Shown in pieces: positions 32,236 through 41,043 of a DNA stretch of 64,000 nucleotides (its first letter is position 1; each line of letters opens with the position of its first letter). Position numbers and translations under genes: made by a program. The DNA is from JALORV01 sp963712485 (lineage in GTDB: Bacteria > Pseudomonadota > Gammaproteobacteria > Burkholderiales > Burkholderiaceae_F): NCBI GenBank assembly GCA_963712485.1, contig CAVQID010000036.1, positions 84,017 to 148,016 of the forward strand, in the 5' to 3' direction. Under the pieces are notes generated by a model. That model searched no databases, was not told the origin of the DNA, and saw nothing but the letters and a program-made list of their open reading frames with translations.

Positions 32236-32852
32236 TCCTTGCGCCTTCTGAGGGGCGCTTTACGGTGCCGGAACGAACAGGTGGGCGAGTGCCGCGAGAG
32301 TCAGGCGAGGCGGCCGACCCGGCGTCGCCCGAAGGCGATGTCACCGGGTAGCCGTCGGTATCCCGCGCCGAGTACGCGTGCCGTCCCGCAGCGCCGGAAT
32401 GCGGGCGCTTTTTTTCGGGCAGGTACGACGATCGGCATGATTTCAGGGATTCCGAATCTGGTCTCGAAGCTTTGCGGCGCTTCCCGCCGCGGTCAATCCA
32501 CTCGTTCGTTTCGGCGCGGGTCCGCTAAGACGGACCCACGCAGCCGGCGGAAACCGCCGCGGCCACCTTGCGGTGGCCTTACTGCGAATTCAAAGAGGCG
32601 CTCAGCGCCTCAAAAACCCGCGGTCACACAAGTCGACGCGCGGGCGCCATTGCGTCGAACTGCAGTCTCGGATCGCCGCGTGGGCGGCCGTGTCCAAGGC
32701 TACAATTCCTTGCATGTGAGGTTTGCCGGTCAGCGAACTGGAGTTCGCCTCGCATACTCCCAGGCGCGCCACCGCGGCGCCCGCCGGAGCCGGAACGGCC
32801 CCGGGGTTCTCCGGGAGCCCCGAAAAACCTCGACGGCTCAAGTATATGCAAG
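32236..32852. promoter_or_regulatory. Divergent rne leader / rluC promoter region
   Basis: 617 bp without a gene. On the rne side lie three perfect hairpins: CGGCGG-AAA-CCGCCG (32545-32559), GGCCACC-TTGC-GGTGGCC (32561-32578) and GAGGCGC-TCA-GCGCCTC (32595-32611). A long structured leader is known to mediate RNase E autoregulation in enterobacteria; an equivalent role here is inferred. Toward rluC, TACAAT at 32700-32705 and TATATG near 32844 are possible -10 elements without clear -35 boxes. Confidence 0.5.
32390..32415 (+). terminator. Intrinsic-terminator-like hairpin, plus orientation, inside the rne leader
   Basis: AGCGCC (32390-32395) pairs with GGCGCT (32404-32409) and runs directly into seven T residues (32409-32415). 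No plus-strand gene lies upstream, only rne on the other strand. It could stop antisense transcription into rluC or end a small RNA. Confidence 0.45.
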
Positions 32853-33884
32853 ATGGGCGCGCCCCGTAAAACAGGAAAGCGGCAGGAACCGGACGCGGCT
32901 CTGCCGGGCTTGGCTACGCCGATCGCCGGCGACCGCGTCAGCCACCTCCACGTTTCGGCTGACTACGCCGGGCAGCGACTGGACAATTTCCTGATCCGGC
33001 TCGCCAAGGGAGTGCCCAAAAGCCACGTCTACCGCATCGTCCGCAGCGGTGAAGTGCGCGTCAACAAGGGACGGGTTGCGGCGGACTATCGCCTGCAGGA
33101 AGGTGACGATGTGCGCGTGCCGCCCATGCGTACGGCACAACCGGAGCAGACGGTGCGTTACACGGCGCCGCCGCTGATGCCGCCGATTCTCTTCGAGGAC
33201 GACGACATCATCGTCGTCGACAAACCCTCCGGCGTGGCTGCGCACGGCGGCAGCGGCGTCGCCCACGGCATCATCGAGCGGGTCCGGGCCGCGCGTCCCA
33301 AGCAGACCTTCCTGGAACTGGCGCACCGCCTCGACCGGGAAACCTCCGGCATCCTGATGCTGGCCAAGTCGCGTCGTGCGCTGCAATCCCTGCACGAGCA
33401 ACTGCGGGAAGGCCGGGTGGACAAGCGTTATCTGCTGCTGGTCGCCGGCGACTGGGTCAACGACCGTCAGCACGTACGGCTTGCACTGACCAAGTTCGTG
33501 AACAGTTCCGGCGAGAGGCGTGTCGCCGTCGATGCTGAAGGCATGGCCTCGCACACAATCCTGACGCTCAAGCAGAGGCTGGAGGGCTTTTCATTGCTGG
33601 AAGCCGAACTCAAAACGGGGCGTACGCACCAGATCCGCGTGCATGTGGCGCACCTGGGCTTCCCGATCGCCGGTGATGACAAATACGGGGATTTCAACCT
33701 GAACCGCCGACTCGCGCGCGGTGAGTTCGGACCGCGCTTCGGACGCATGTTCCTGCATGCTTGCGCGACCCGGCTCGCGCATCCCGTGACCGGCGAGCGA
33801 CTTGAACTGGTCTCGGCGCTGCCGCCGGATTGTGCCGCCATTCTCAAGGCACTTGGCGCCCGCAAACATGCCGCGTCCGTTTGA
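32853..33884 (+). CDS. rluC: 23S rRNA pseudouridine synthase RluC
   Basis: 343 aa from ATG 32853. The S4 RNA-binding domain occupies residues about 40-95 (RLDNFLIRLAKGVPKSHVYR). The catalytic motif is HRLDRETSG with Asp D161, and the RluA-family close LKTGRTHQIRVHVAHLGFPI follows. Opposite rne, the standard position for rluC. The stop lies inside the next gene, overlapping by 17 bp. Confidence 0.93.
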   Translation: MGAPRKTGKRQEPDAALPGLATPIAGDRVSHLHVSADYAGQRLDNFLIRLAKGVPKSHVYRIVRSGEVRVNKGRVAADYRLQEGDDVRVPPMRTAQPEQTVRYTAPPLMPPILFEDDDIIVVDKPSGVAAHGGSGVAHGIIERVRAARPKQTFLELAHRLDRETSGILMLAKSRRALQSLHEQLREGRVDKRYLLLVAGDWVNDRQHVRLALTKFVNSSGERRVAVDAEGMASHTILTLKQRLEGFSLLEAELKTGRTHQIRVHVAHLGFPIAGDDKYGDFNLNRRLARGEFGPRFGRMFLHACATRLAHPVTGERLELVSALPPDCAAILKALGARKHAASV

Positions 33885-34524
33885 TCTGGTTGTGTTCGAC
33901 TGGGACGGTACCGTGGTGGACTCGACGGCCATGATCGCCCGTTCCATCCAGAAGGCGGCCGCCGATCTCCAGCTTCGCGTGCCATCGCTGGAGCGGGCAA
34001 GTCACGTGATCGGTCTCGGATTGAACGATGCATTGGCCGCGGCCGTTCCGGACTTGCCGGTCGGGCGCATCGACGAGTTCAGCGCCCGCTATCGGCATCA
34101 CTACTTCGCGGTTGAGCCTGACATCGTTCTTTTTGCCGGTATCCGCGAGCTGCTCGTTGCGCTGGCGGAAAGCGGCGCCACGCTCGCGGTGGCCACCGGC
34201 AAGAGCCGGCGCGGGCTCGACCGCGCATTTGCGGCTACCGGGCTCAGCTTGTTCTTTTCAGCCTCGCGTTGCGCAGACGAAACGCATCCGAAGCCTCATC
34301 CGGCGATGCTGCACGAGCTGACCGAGGAACTCGGTGTCGTTGCGACGCGTACGGTGATGATCGGGGACACGACACACGACCTCGCGATGGCGCGAGCCGC
34401 GGGGACGGCCGCGATCGGTGTCACCTATGGCGCGCATCCGCGTGACCAGCTCGCCTCACACGGCCCGCTTGCGCTTGCCGGAACTGTCGACGAACTGCGC
34501 CCATGGCTGCTGATCCAGAGCTGA
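33868..34524 (+). CDS. HAD-superfamily hydrolase, phosphoglycolate-phosphatase-like
   Basis: 218 aa from ATG 33868. Motif I is FDWDGTVVDS, motif II VATGK, motif III the lysine in HPKPHPAML and motif IV IGDTTHDLAMARAAG. The helical cap lies between motifs I and II. It is the usual rluC neighbour in Burkholderiales, often annotated as gph-like, but the actual phosphoester substrate is unknown. It overlaps rluC and the Rieske gene at its two ends. Confidence 0.88.
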   Translation: MPRPFDLVVFDWDGTVVDSTAMIARSIQKAAADLQLRVPSLERASHVIGLGLNDALAAAVPDLPVGRIDEFSARYRHHYFAVEPDIVLFAGIRELLVALAESGATLAVATGKSRRGLDRAFAATGLSLFFSASRCADETHPKPHPAMLHELTEELGVVATRTVMIGDTTHDLAMARAAGTAAIGVTYGAHPRDQLASHGPLALAGTVDELRPWLLIQS

Positions 34525-34910
34525 TTCCGCTTTGCCGCTCGGAGGCTCTCGTCGATGGCGGGCCGGGCGTGCGCTTCGACGTGAGCTTCCGCGGCGAAAG
34601 GGCACCGGCATTCGCCGTGCGCCACCGTGGTACTGCCGTCGCCTACCTCAACCGCTGCGCCCACGTCGCCATGGAACTCGATTGGCAGCCGGGCGAATTC
34701 TTCGAGCCGGATGGCGAATTCCTGATCTGTGCAACGCACGGCGCGTTGTACGACCCGGCTAGCGGCGCCTGCCGCGGTGGCGCATGCGCCGGGCAGGGTG
34801 CACTGAGGCCGATACGATTGGTGGAAGCGCATCAGCAGATCAGCTGGGCGACAGACCCGCAGGTGCAACCTGCCGTGGCCGGCAGCGGCGCGGCGGATGC
34901 CGCGCCTTAG
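34503..34910 (+). CDS. Rieske [2Fe-2S] ferredoxin-type protein
   Basis: 135 aa. The cluster ligands are in NRCAHVAMELDW (CxH) and ICATHGALYDP (CxxH), spaced about 20 residues apart as in ferredoxin-type Rieske domains. It starts inside the HAD gene (22 bp overlap), so both are probably co-translated. Its stop overlaps that of the convergent methyltransferase gene by 4 bp. The electron partner is unknown. Confidence 0.85.
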   Translation: MAADPELIPLCRSEALVDGGPGVRFDVSFRGERAPAFAVRHRGTAVAYLNRCAHVAMELDWQPGEFFEPDGEFLICATHGALYDPASGACRGGACAGQGALRPIRLVEAHQQISWATDPQVQPAVAGSGAADAAP

Positions 34911-35614
34911 GCGAGCAGCAGAAACACCGTCGGCAGACGCTCGAGCGATGGTCGCTGCTGTCGGCTGCGCCATCCCGCAATCGTCTGCGTGAGAACATAC
35001 TCCGAGGGTCCCGAGAGGTCCGCCGCGACCGATAGCCGAGTGGACGGGGCACATGCGGAAACAACGGCATCAAACATCGCAACGCTGCGATACGGCGTCT
35101 CGATGAACATCTGCGTCTGGCCCGAGCGCGATTCACGCTCCAGCGCGAGCAGACGTCGCGTCCGTTCGGGCGCCGGGACGGGAAGATAGCCGTGGAAGCA
35201 GAAGCTCTGACCGTTCAGTCCCGACGCCATCAGCGCCAGCAGCAGCGCCGACGGTCCGACGAGCGGGCAGACGTGGACGCCGCGCAGGTGCGCCGCAGCC
35301 ACGACTTCCGCTCCGGGATCGGCGACGGCCGGACAGCCGGCTTCTGAGACTAGCGCGCCGTCACGACCGGCCACCAGGCGATCGAGCCATGCGTCGATCG
35401 ACCGCGTATCGGGCGTGTGCCCAATCTCGACGATGTCGAGTTCGCGCAAGGGCTGGGGATGGCCGATCGCCTTGAGGAACGCGCGCGCAGACTTTGCGTT
35501 TTCGGCAAGGAAGTAGGTGAGGCCGCGAGCGGTCGCGATGACTGCCGCAGGCAGTACCGCGTCTAAGTGGCCTGTGGCAATCGGACAGGGCAGCAGGAAC
35601 AGTGTGCCGCTCAC
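34907..35614 (-). CDS. SAM-dependent methyltransferase, tetrapyrrole methylase fold (RsmI-like)
   Basis: 235 aa. SGTLFLLPCPIATGHLDAVL resembles the RsmI start (GTLYVVATPIGNL), and LVSEAGCPAVADPG and GPSALLLALMASGLNGQSF match RsmI motifs. The protein is shorter than true RsmI (about 280 aa) and diverged in the N-terminal motif, so it is better called an RsmI paralogue. It lies 3 bp downstream of maf, the conserved betaproteobacterial arrangement. The natural substrate is not established. Confidence 0.82.
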   Translation of the reverse strand: MSGTLFLLPCPIATGHLDAVLPAAVIATARGLTYFLAENAKSARAFLKAIGHPQPLRELDIVEIGHTPDTRSIDAWLDRLVAGRDGALVSEAGCPAVADPGAEVVAAAHLRGVHVCPLVGPSALLLALMASGLNGQSFCFHGYLPVPAPERTRRLLALERESRSGQTQMFIETPYRSVAMFDAVVSACAPSTRLSVAADLSGPSEYVLTQTIAGWRSRQQRPSLERLPTVFLLLA

Positions 35615-35617
35615 GGT

Positions 35618-36211
35618 CTACCCCGATCGCAAGACGCTGACTCCCGCCGCCGCCAGCATCGTCGTCAGGCGGATCAGTGGCAACCCGACCAACGCCGTCG
35701 GATCATCGGATTGCACGCGTTCGACCAACGCGATGCCGAGGGACTCGATCTTGGCGGCACCGGCACAGTCGTACGGCTGGTCCGTACGGAGGTAGTGCTC
35801 GAGGGCCGCGCGCGGCAGCGATCGCAGCAGCACGGTCGTCGGGACGCAATCGACCTGAACCGTGTCCGGCCCGGGTCCGACCACCGCCACCGCAGTATGA
35901 AAGACCACCTCTTTGCCCTGCATGCGCTCGAGCTGCGCGAGTGCGATGCCATGCTCGAGCGGCTTGCCCAGCGGCACGCCGGCGAGTTCCGCAACCTGGT
36001 CAGAGCCGATCACCACCGCGCCCGTGTGCCGGCCATGGACGGCAAGCGCCTTGGCGAGCGCCAGCCGGACGGCGGTTTCGCGCGGCGACTCGCCGGCGAG
36101 TGCCGACTCATCGACGTGTGGCGCCTGCACCTCGAAGTCGACCTGCAGTCGTTGCAGCAGTTCACGACGATAACGTGAGGTCGACGCGAGTACGATACGA
36201 GGCGCAGTCAT
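35618..36211 (-). CDS. maf: Maf-like nucleotide pyrophosphatase, YceF type
   Basis: Hydrolyses non-canonical nucleoside triphosphates. 197 aa from ATG 36211. ASTSRYRRELLQRLQVDFEV is the Maf N-terminal substrate loop, and the second conserved block is VVIGSDQVAELAGVPLGKP. The SRY residues and the SDQ triad (rather than SDT) point to the YceF (m7GTP) branch. Divergent from yceD with 46 bp between. Confidence 0.9.
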   Translation of the reverse strand: MTAPRIVLASTSRYRRELLQRLQVDFEVQAPHVDESALAGESPRETAVRLALAKALAVHGRHTGAVVIGSDQVAELAGVPLGKPLEHGIALAQLERMQGKEVVFHTAVAVVGPGPDTVQVDCVPTTVLLRSLPRAALEHYLRTDQPYDCAGAAKIESLGIALVERVQSDDPTALVGLPLIRLTTMLAAAGVSVLRSG

Positions 36212-36257
36212 GGCGCGCGCAGTGTAACGGCGCTGTTTCGACCCGCTTCGTACCGCA

Positions 36258-36788
36258 ATGAGTTCACGCAATCCCCTCGTCGCCGATGTCCTCGCGCTCG
36301 CGCGCGAGCGCGGGACCCTCGAGGGCGATCTGCCGCTGGCGGCAATGCCGCGGCTGGCCGCGTCGCTGCTCCGACCCGAGGGTCAACTGCACTACGTCGT
36401 CCGCGGTGAAGTTGATCCGCGGGGACGGCCGGGCGCCCAGATGCAACTTCGCGCGCCGCTGGTCCTCGAATGCCAGCGCTGCAATGCGGAGCTTACTTTC
36501 CCGCTGGAGCGGCGGGCGCAGTTCCGCTTCGTTGCCACCGAAGAGGAACTGAATGCGCTTCCGATCGAAGATGACGAGGTCGATGTTATCGTCGGCGGTC
36601 ACCATACCGACGTCGCGGCGTGGATCGAGGACGAGGCGATACTTTCGCTGCCGCTGGTGCCGCGGCACGACGCGTGCGTTCCGAAAACTTCCTTCGCCGC
36701 GGACGTGCTGGATGCGCAAGGTCCGGACACGCGCCCCAATCCGTTTGCCGTACTGGCCGGCTTCAAGCCCGGGCACAAGCCCAGCTGA
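36258..36788 (+). CDS. yceD: YceD family protein (DUF177, 23S rRNA accumulation)
   Basis: 176 aa. The conserved core is LVLECQRCNAELTFPLERRA, a CxxC pair, followed by an acidic stretch and DEAILSLPLVPRHD, matching DUF177. It almost always precedes rpmF, as here. In E. coli and plants the family is needed for 23S rRNA processing or accumulation. Confidence 0.9.
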   Translation: MSSRNPLVADVLALARERGTLEGDLPLAAMPRLAASLLRPEGQLHYVVRGEVDPRGRPGAQMQLRAPLVLECQRCNAELTFPLERRAQFRFVATEEELNALPIEDDEVDVIVGGHHTDVAAWIEDEAILSLPLVPRHDACVPKTSFAADVLDAQGPDTRPNPFAVLAGFKPGHKPS

Positions 36789-36820
36789 GGGGTGGGGTTC
36801 CGTTGCCGAGCCCGGTCGGG

Positions 36821-36826
36821 TACAAT
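36821..36826 (+). promoter_or_regulatory. Candidate -10 element ahead of rpmF
   Basis: TACAAT (one mismatch to TATAAT) lies 29 bp before the rpmF ATG, preceded at 17 bp by a poor TTCCGT. It could allow extra rpmF transcription beyond read-through from yceD. Confidence 0.35.
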
Positions 36827-36854
36827 TTTCCGTTTTCTTTTCGCGGGGTTAGCC

Positions 36855-37037
36855 ATGGCTGTCCAACAAAACAAGAAGTCGGCGTCGAAGCGAGGTTCAC
36901 ATCGCGCCCACGACTTCCTCAGTAATCCGCCGACGGCGATCGAGCCGACGACCGGCGAAGTGCACCGTCGTCATCACATCAGCCCGACCGGTGTCTATCG
37001 CGGCAAAAAGGTCCTTCAGACGAAAAACGACGAGTAA
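36855..37037 (+). CDS. rpmF: 50S ribosomal protein L32
   Basis: 60 aa: MAVQQNKKSASKRGSHRAHD, then HRRHHISPTGVYRGKKV. The length and sequence are those of bacterial L32. This copy has no CxxC zinc pair, so it is the zinc-independent form. It lies between yceD and plsX, the standard order. Confidence 0.97.
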   Translation: MAVQQNKKSASKRGSHRAHDFLSNPPTAIEPTTGEVHRRHHISPTGVYRGKKVLQTKNDE

Positions 37038-37118
37038 GCTTCCTCGATCAGCGTCCTGATCGGTCAGCCCTCGTGCGCGTGACTTCGCGCGTCATCCTCT
37101 TCTCTCGTAACACCCTTG

Positions 37119-37151
37119 CACGGCGCACCTCCTGCGCCGTGTGTCGTTTTT
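37119..37151 (+). terminator. Strong hairpin with T run directly ahead of plsX
   Basis: CACGGCGCA (37119-37127) and TGCGCCGTG (37133-37141) form a perfect 9-bp stem around CCTCC, followed after TGTCG by TTTTT. It ends 4 bp before the chosen plsX start. It may be an intrinsic terminator or attenuator separating rpmF from plsX. Confidence 0.6.
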
Positions 37152-37155
37152 CGCG

Positions 37156-38205
37156 GTGAGCATTCGTATTGCTGTCGACTGCATGGGCGGGGATCACGGG
37201 ATCTCGGTCACCGTCCCAGCATGCGTCCAGTTCGTGGCGGACGAGCCCGATGCGTCGATGTTGCTGGTCGGGCGAGCACCGGAGATCGAGCGGGCCCTTG
37301 GCGCTGCGACGCAGCGCATCGAGGTCGTGCACGCTGAAGAAGTGGTCGAAATGACCGACCCACCGGCCGCGGCATTGCGCTCCAAGCGTGCTTCATCCAT
37401 GCGCATCGCCGTCAACATGGCGAAGGAGGCACGTGCCGATGTCGTGATCAGCGCCGGCAACACCGGTGCGCTGATGGCGATTTCCCGTTTCGTGCTGAAG
37501 ACGCTTGACGGCATCGACCGCCCGGCGATCGCGGGAGTCATTCCCAATCAACTTGGGCGCGCCACGACGATGCTCGATCTCGGTGCCAACGTTGACTGCG
37601 GTCCGGATCACCTTCTGCAGTTCGCCGTGCTCGGATCCGCGCTCGTCGCAGCGATCGAGGAGCGCGAACGACCGACCGTCGGCCTGCTCAACATCGGCGA
37701 GGAACTGATCAAGGGCAACGACATCGTCAAGCAGACAGCCGATCTGCTGCGCGCGAGCCCGTTGAACTTCTACGGAAATGTCGAGGGCAACGACATCTAC
37801 AAGGGCACCACGGACGTGATCGTCTGCGACGGTTTCGTCGGCAATGTCGCGCTGAAGACTTCGGAAGGGCTGGCGCAGATGCTTGCCGGCTTCGTTCGCG
37901 AAGAGTTCAAGCGTGATCCGCTGTCGCGACTGATGGCGCTGGCGGCGTACCCGGTGCTGGCGCGCTTTCGCCGACGCGTCGACCCGCGCCGCTACAACGG
38001 CGCCAGCCTCCTCGGTCTTCGTGGTCTGGTCGTGAAGAGTCACGGCTCGGCCGATCAGGTGGCCTTCGGCAGCGCGCTGCGCCGTGGCTACGAGGAGGCG
38101 CGCCATCGGGTGCTCGAGCGCACGGTGGCCGCGATGCAGCCCTTCGTTGAACAGCTCGAACAGATGCACAAGAGTCGCCCTCAAGCTGCCGAGCAGGACG
38201 CATGA
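37156..38205 (+). CDS. plsX: Phosphate acyltransferase PlsX
   Basis: Makes acyl-phosphate from acyl-ACP for phospholipid synthesis. 349 aa from GTG 37156 (MSIRIAVDCMGGDHG). GTG 37141 is in frame but overlaps the 3' arm of the hairpin. Conserved blocks: VVISAGNTGALMAISRFVLK, MLDLGANVDCGPDHLLQFAV, YGNVEGNDIYKGTTDVIVCD and GFVGNVALKTSEGLA. The stop overlaps fabH by 4 bp (ATGA). Confidence 0.95.
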   Translation: MSIRIAVDCMGGDHGISVTVPACVQFVADEPDASMLLVGRAPEIERALGAATQRIEVVHAEEVVEMTDPPAAALRSKRASSMRIAVNMAKEARADVVISAGNTGALMAISRFVLKTLDGIDRPAIAGVIPNQLGRATTMLDLGANVDCGPDHLLQFAVLGSALVAAIEERERPTVGLLNIGEELIKGNDIVKQTADLLRASPLNFYGNVEGNDIYKGTTDVIVCDGFVGNVALKTSEGLAQMLAGFVREEFKRDPLSRLMALAAYPVLARFRRRVDPRRYNGASLLGLRGLVVKSHGSADQVAFGSALRRGYEEARHRVLERTVAAMQPFVEQLEQMHKSRPQAAEQDA

Positions 38206-39182
38206 AGCGGCGCTTTGCGCGCATTTCCGGTACCGGCGCTGCACTGCCAGGGCGGGTGGTCACCAATGACGAGCTTGCCCGTGACCTCGCCTGCCGCGGC
38301 ATTGAGACATCGGACGCGTGGATCGTCGCGCGAACAGGAATACGGCAACGCTACATCGCCGAGCCGGGAACGGGTTCAGCCGAACTCGGTGCTCGCGCGG
38401 CAAGCGCGGCGCTCGACGCCTGTGGGGCCAGCGTCGACAGCGTCGACCTGATCGTTGCAGCCACGTCGACTCCGGATCAGATATTCCCGAGTTGCGCGTG
38501 CCTGATCCAGGCGCGTCTGGGGCACCCCGGCTGCGCTGCCTTCGACGTTCAGGCGGTCTGCAGCGGTTTCGTCTATGCACTGTCTGTTGCAGAGTCGATG
38601 CTCGTTTCCGGCAAGCATCGCCGCGCGCTGGTCATCGGCACGGAAGTGTTTTCGCGGATACTCGACTGGAACGACCGCAGCACCTGCGTGCTGTTCGGTG
38701 ATGGCGCAGGCGCCGTGGTTCTCGAAACATCGGACGAGCCGGGCATCATCGCGAGCGAACTGCGCGCCGATGGCAGCCAGGCGGGAATCCTGTGTGCGGC
38801 GGGCCGTATCAGCCATGGCACGGTCGAAGGCTCGCCATTTCTCGTGATGGACGGCCAGGCGGTGTTCCGGCTCGCGGTGTCGGCACTCGGCACGTCGGCG
38901 GTCGACGTGCTGGTGGCAGCCGGCATCGCAACGGAACAAGTCGACTGGTTCATCCCGCACCAGGCGAACATCCGCATCATGAATGCGATCGCGCGCCGGC
39001 TCGCGCTGCCGGAGTCGAAGGTCGTTGTGACGGTTGACCAGCATGGCAATACGTCGGCGGCTTCGGTTCCGCTGGCCCTCGATGTCGCAGTTCGCGACGG
39101 ACGCATCCGCCGCGGCCACCACGTGCTTCTGCAGGGCGTTGGGGGAGGGTTCACTTGGGGTTCGGCTTTGCTCAGATGGTGA
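38202..39182 (+). CDS. fabH: 3-oxoacyl-ACP synthase III (KASIII)
   Basis: Starts fatty-acid synthesis by condensing acetyl-CoA with malonyl-ACP. 326 aa. The catalytic triad is C120 (VQAVCSGFVYAL), H253 (IPHQANIRIM) and N283 (HGNTSAAS). The ending GGGFTWGSALLRW is the family's usual close. It lies between plsX and fabD in the type II fatty acid synthase operon. Confidence 0.97.
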   Translation: MKRRFARISGTGAALPGRVVTNDELARDLACRGIETSDAWIVARTGIRQRYIAEPGTGSAELGARAASAALDACGASVDSVDLIVAATSTPDQIFPSCACLIQARLGHPGCAAFDVQAVCSGFVYALSVAESMLVSGKHRRALVIGTEVFSRILDWNDRSTCVLFGDGAGAVVLETSDEPGIIASELRADGSQAGILCAAGRISHGTVEGSPFLVMDGQAVFRLAVSALGTSAVDVLVAAGIATEQVDWFIPHQANIRIMNAIARRLALPESKVVVTVDQHGNTSAASVPLALDVAVRDGRIRRGHHVLLQGVGGGFTWGSALLRW

Positions 39183-39186
39183 TGAT

Positions 39187-40137
39187 GTGAAAATCGCTTG
39201 TGTATTCCCCGGTCAGGGATCGCAGTCCGTCGGGATGCTGTCCAGCTTCGAGGCCCATCCGGTGGTCAACCACGTGCTGGACCGTGCGTCGGCAGCGCTG
39301 GGCCAGGACCTGCGCGCCCTCATCGCTGAAGGTCCGGCCGATGATCTGAATCTGACTGTCAATACGCAGCCGGCGATGCTCGTTGCCGGTTTCGCCGTCT
39401 ATGAGGCGTGGCGCGCGGCGGGAGGTGCCACGCCCGTCGTCGTCGCCGGGCATAGCCTCGGCGAGTACACCGCGTTGGCGGCGGCGGGTGCACTGAACCT
39501 GGAAGATGCGGTCCGCCTCGTGCGCTTCCGCGCCACCGCAATGCAGGAGGCGGTGCCGGTCGGGGTCGGCGCAATGGCGGCGATTCTTGGCCTGTCCGAC
39601 GCCGATGTTCGTCGTGCCTGTGCTGAGTCCGCGTCCGGTGAGGTGGTCGAAGCCGTCAATTTCAACGCGCCGGCGCAGGTTGTGATTGCCGGCCATAAAT
39701 CGGCGGTCGAACGGGCCTGCCAGGCGGCCAGGAGCCTGGGGGCCAAGCGGGCGATGATCCTTCCGGTATCGGCGCCGTTTCATTCGTCGCTGATGCAGCC
39801 TGCGGCCAATCGCCTACGCGAGTATCTCGCTTCGGTGGCCATGGCCGCACCGGAGATCGCCGTGATCAACAACATCGATGTTGCGACCGAATCCGACCCG
39901 AGCCGCATCGTCGATGCGTTGGCTCGCCAGGCGGCCGGTGCGGTGCGTTGGGTCGAGATCGTGCAACAACTGGCGCGGCTGGGAGTGACGCACGTGGTCG
40001 AATGCGGGCCGGGCAGGGTGCTTGCCGGGCTGACGCGGCGCATCGAGCCGACACTGGAGAGTCACGCCGTTTATGACGCTGACAGTCTTTCTGCCACGCT
40101 CGAGGTCCTCGCGCATTCGGGAAAGGTCGACGGATGA
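39187..40137 (+). CDS. fabD: Malonyl-CoA:ACP transacylase
   Basis: Loads malonate onto ACP. 316 aa from GTG 39187, five bases after the fabH stop. FPGQGSQSVGML (7-18) is the N-terminal oxyanion loop and S90 in GHSLGEY is the acyl-bearing serine. NFNAPAQVVIAGH and PVSAPFHSSLMQP (active-site His) follow. The stop overlaps the fabG ATG. Confidence 0.96.
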   Translation: MKIACVFPGQGSQSVGMLSSFEAHPVVNHVLDRASAALGQDLRALIAEGPADDLNLTVNTQPAMLVAGFAVYEAWRAAGGATPVVVAGHSLGEYTALAAAGALNLEDAVRLVRFRATAMQEAVPVGVGAMAAILGLSDADVRRACAESASGEVVEAVNFNAPAQVVIAGHKSAVERACQAARSLGAKRAMILPVSAPFHSSLMQPAANRLREYLASVAMAAPEIAVINNIDVATESDPSRIVDALARQAAGAVRWVEIVQQLARLGVTHVVECGPGRVLAGLTRRIEPTLESHAVYDADSLSATLEVLAHSGKVDG

Positions 40138-40895
40138 ACGTCTTCCAGCCTCAGTGCCTTGTCGACGAAGTCGCACTGGTTACCGGAGCGTCGCGCGGCA
40201 TCGGCCGAGCCATCGCCGAGCAACTGGCGCGCGCGGGCGCGACCGTCATCGGCACTGCGACGACGCCTGCCGGCGCCGAAACGATTTCCGCGCGGATGGC
40301 GGAGGGCGGCGCGCGCGGCAAAGGTCTGGTCTTCGACGTGCGCGATGCGCCGGCCACCGATGCATTGGTCGACGCGATCACGAAGGACTACGGCAAACTC
40401 TCGGTCCTCGTCAACAATGCCGGAATCACCCGCGATACGCTAGCCATGCGCATGAAGGATGACGACTGGTCGGCCGTGCTCGACACCAACCTCTCGGGGG
40501 TATTCCGCCTCAGCCGCGGCGTCATGCGCGGGATGATGCGGGCCAAGCACGGTCGGATCATCAACATCACTTCCGTGGTCGGCGCGAGCGGCAATGCGGG
40601 GCAGGCAAACTACGCAGCGGCCAAGGCCGGCGTCATCGGGCTCACAAAGTCCCTCGCGCGCGAGGTGGGCAGCCGCGGCATTACCGTGAACTGCGTGGCA
40701 CCGGGTTTCATCGACACCGATATGACGCGCGCACTGACGGAGCAACAGACCCAGGCGTTGCTGGGGCAGATTCCGCTGGGCCGCCTCGGCCACGCTGACG
40801 ATATCGCTGCGGCCGTGGTGTTCCTCGCGTCGGCCGCGGCGTCCTACATTACGGGCAGCACCTTGCACGTCAACGGCGGGATGTACATGAACTGA
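40134..40895 (+). CDS. fabG: 3-oxoacyl-ACP reductase
   Basis: NADPH-dependent reduction step of each elongation cycle. 253 aa SDR: GASRGIGRA (18-26), NNAG (94-97), catalytic S147, Y160 and K164 (NYAAAKAG), with the FabG close GSTLHVNGGMYMN. It overlaps fabD by 4 bp. acpP follows after a 148-bp gap. Confidence 0.96.
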   Translation: MNVFQPQCLVDEVALVTGASRGIGRAIAEQLARAGATVIGTATTPAGAETISARMAEGGARGKGLVFDVRDAPATDALVDAITKDYGKLSVLVNNAGITRDTLAMRMKDDDWSAVLDTNLSGVFRLSRGVMRGMMRAKHGRIINITSVVGASGNAGQANYAAAKAGVIGLTKSLAREVGSRGITVNCVAPGFIDTDMTRALTEQQTQALLGQIPLGRLGHADDIAAAVVFLASAAASYITGSTLHVNGGMYMN

Positions 40896-40933
40896 GCACC
40901 GCGCTTTCGCCCGGGCGTGCGGGGTGCCTCTGT

Positions 40934-40939
40934 TAGAAT
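40934..40939 (+). promoter_or_regulatory. Candidate -10 element for acpP
   Basis: TTAGAAT in the fabG-acpP gap includes TAGAAT, one mismatch to the -10 consensus. It lies about 105 bp ahead of the acpP ATG. The -35 region is GC-rich and not recognisable. A separate acpP promoter is common because the carrier is needed in excess. Confidence 0.35.
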
Positions 40940-41043
40940 CCGCGCGCTTTTTTCGCCGGCCAAAAAGATGGCGGTGCGCACCGGCGGCAGTCTTCGCGCA
41001 GAACGCGGCGCACCGCATACACAGATGAGGCAGGAGAGGATTC

